A stretch of 6,341 nt of DNA from an uncultured Bacteroidales bacterium (GTDB lineage Bacteria > Bacteroidota > Bacteroidia > Bacteroidales > WCHB1-69). Numbering within the stretch: position 1 is the stretch's first letter; every line of letters starts with the position of its first letter. The stretch is taken from NCBI GenBank assembly GCA_937892025.1, contig CALAVA010000323.1, forward strand, positions 1 to 6,341, written 5' to 3'. Made by a program: the position numbers and the translations under genes. The notes beneath the pieces are model-generated. The model was not told the origin of the DNA. It saw only the letters and a list, made by a program, of their open reading frames with translations, and ran no database searches. This document shows positions 6,332 to 6,341 of the stretch, piece after piece.

Positions 6332-6341
6332 TAGAATAGAC
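5966..6341 (-). other. Polymorphic-toxin-like segment joined in frame to rnfC
   Basis: Residues 1-121 of the rnfC frame do not look like RnfC. Residues 79-122 (from LGGRFGDV through VHHIPADSASPL to DGPAIKMEKAD) match, from memory, the start of a nuclease-like C-terminal domain. That domain is found at the ends of LXG, RHS and similar polymorphic toxins, where the motif normally continues with H-R-x-T-A-S. Here it switches after MEKAD to the RnfC segment IIACIKEKGIVG. The preceding stretch (residues 45-75) is Ser/Asn/Gly-rich, like a linker. GC content is raised at the far end: 34 of 60 bases at 6241-6300, against 22 of 60 at 5281-5340 in the RnfC part. The downstream half of the toxin domain is missing, so this piece would be a truncated toxin. 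The family match rests on memory and needs a database search. Confidence 0.6.

Overview
The window looks like a piece of a low-GC member of the Bacteroidota (inference). Three things point that way. The genes of an Rnf complex run C-D-G-E-A, with no rnfB after rnfA, which fits the B-C-D-G-E-A order of that phylum rather than the clostridial C-D-G-E-A-B order. Most starts lack a good Shine-Dalgarno sequence. The left intergenic region carries a CACTTAA heptamer array of a kind common in these genomes. Every convincing gene lies on the minus strand.

From right to left (direction of transcription), 6331-2153 holds rnfC, rnfD, rnfG, rnfE and rnfA. They are tightly packed, with gaps of 12-25 nt and one 8-nt overlap, so they form one operon. 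Together with RnfB, which is not in the window, they make the membrane-bound ferredoxin:NAD+ oxidoreductase. It couples electron flow between reduced ferredoxin and NAD+ to Na+ or H+ transport. The key residues are visible: two CxxCxxCxxxC motifs in RnfC, TGATP in RnfD, the TAAT flavin site in RnfG, and the paired membrane cysteines of RnfA and RnfE. A hairpin with U-tracts on both strands (2109-2135) closes the operon. Beyond it, at 2088-220, is a five-helix membrane protein with an extracytoplasmic sulfatase/LTA-synthase-type phosphotransferase domain. The remaining 219 bases are non-coding. They hold about 3.6 copies of a 41-bp tandem repeat with a perfect palindrome at each unit junction, followed by the heptamer array.

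The main anomaly is the N-terminal third of the rnfC reading frame. RnfC-like sequence starts abruptly near residue 122. The preceding ~121 residues are not the usual RnfC N-terminal domain. They resemble the C-terminal nuclease-like tail of polymorphic (LXG/RHS-type) toxins, including a VHHIPADSASPL motif, and the DNA there is locally richer in GC. The frame stays open to the right edge. This is either a chimeric assembly join, a real rearrangement that truncated rnfC, or a novel fusion. I consider the first two much more likely. I see no convincing new multi-gene system in the window.
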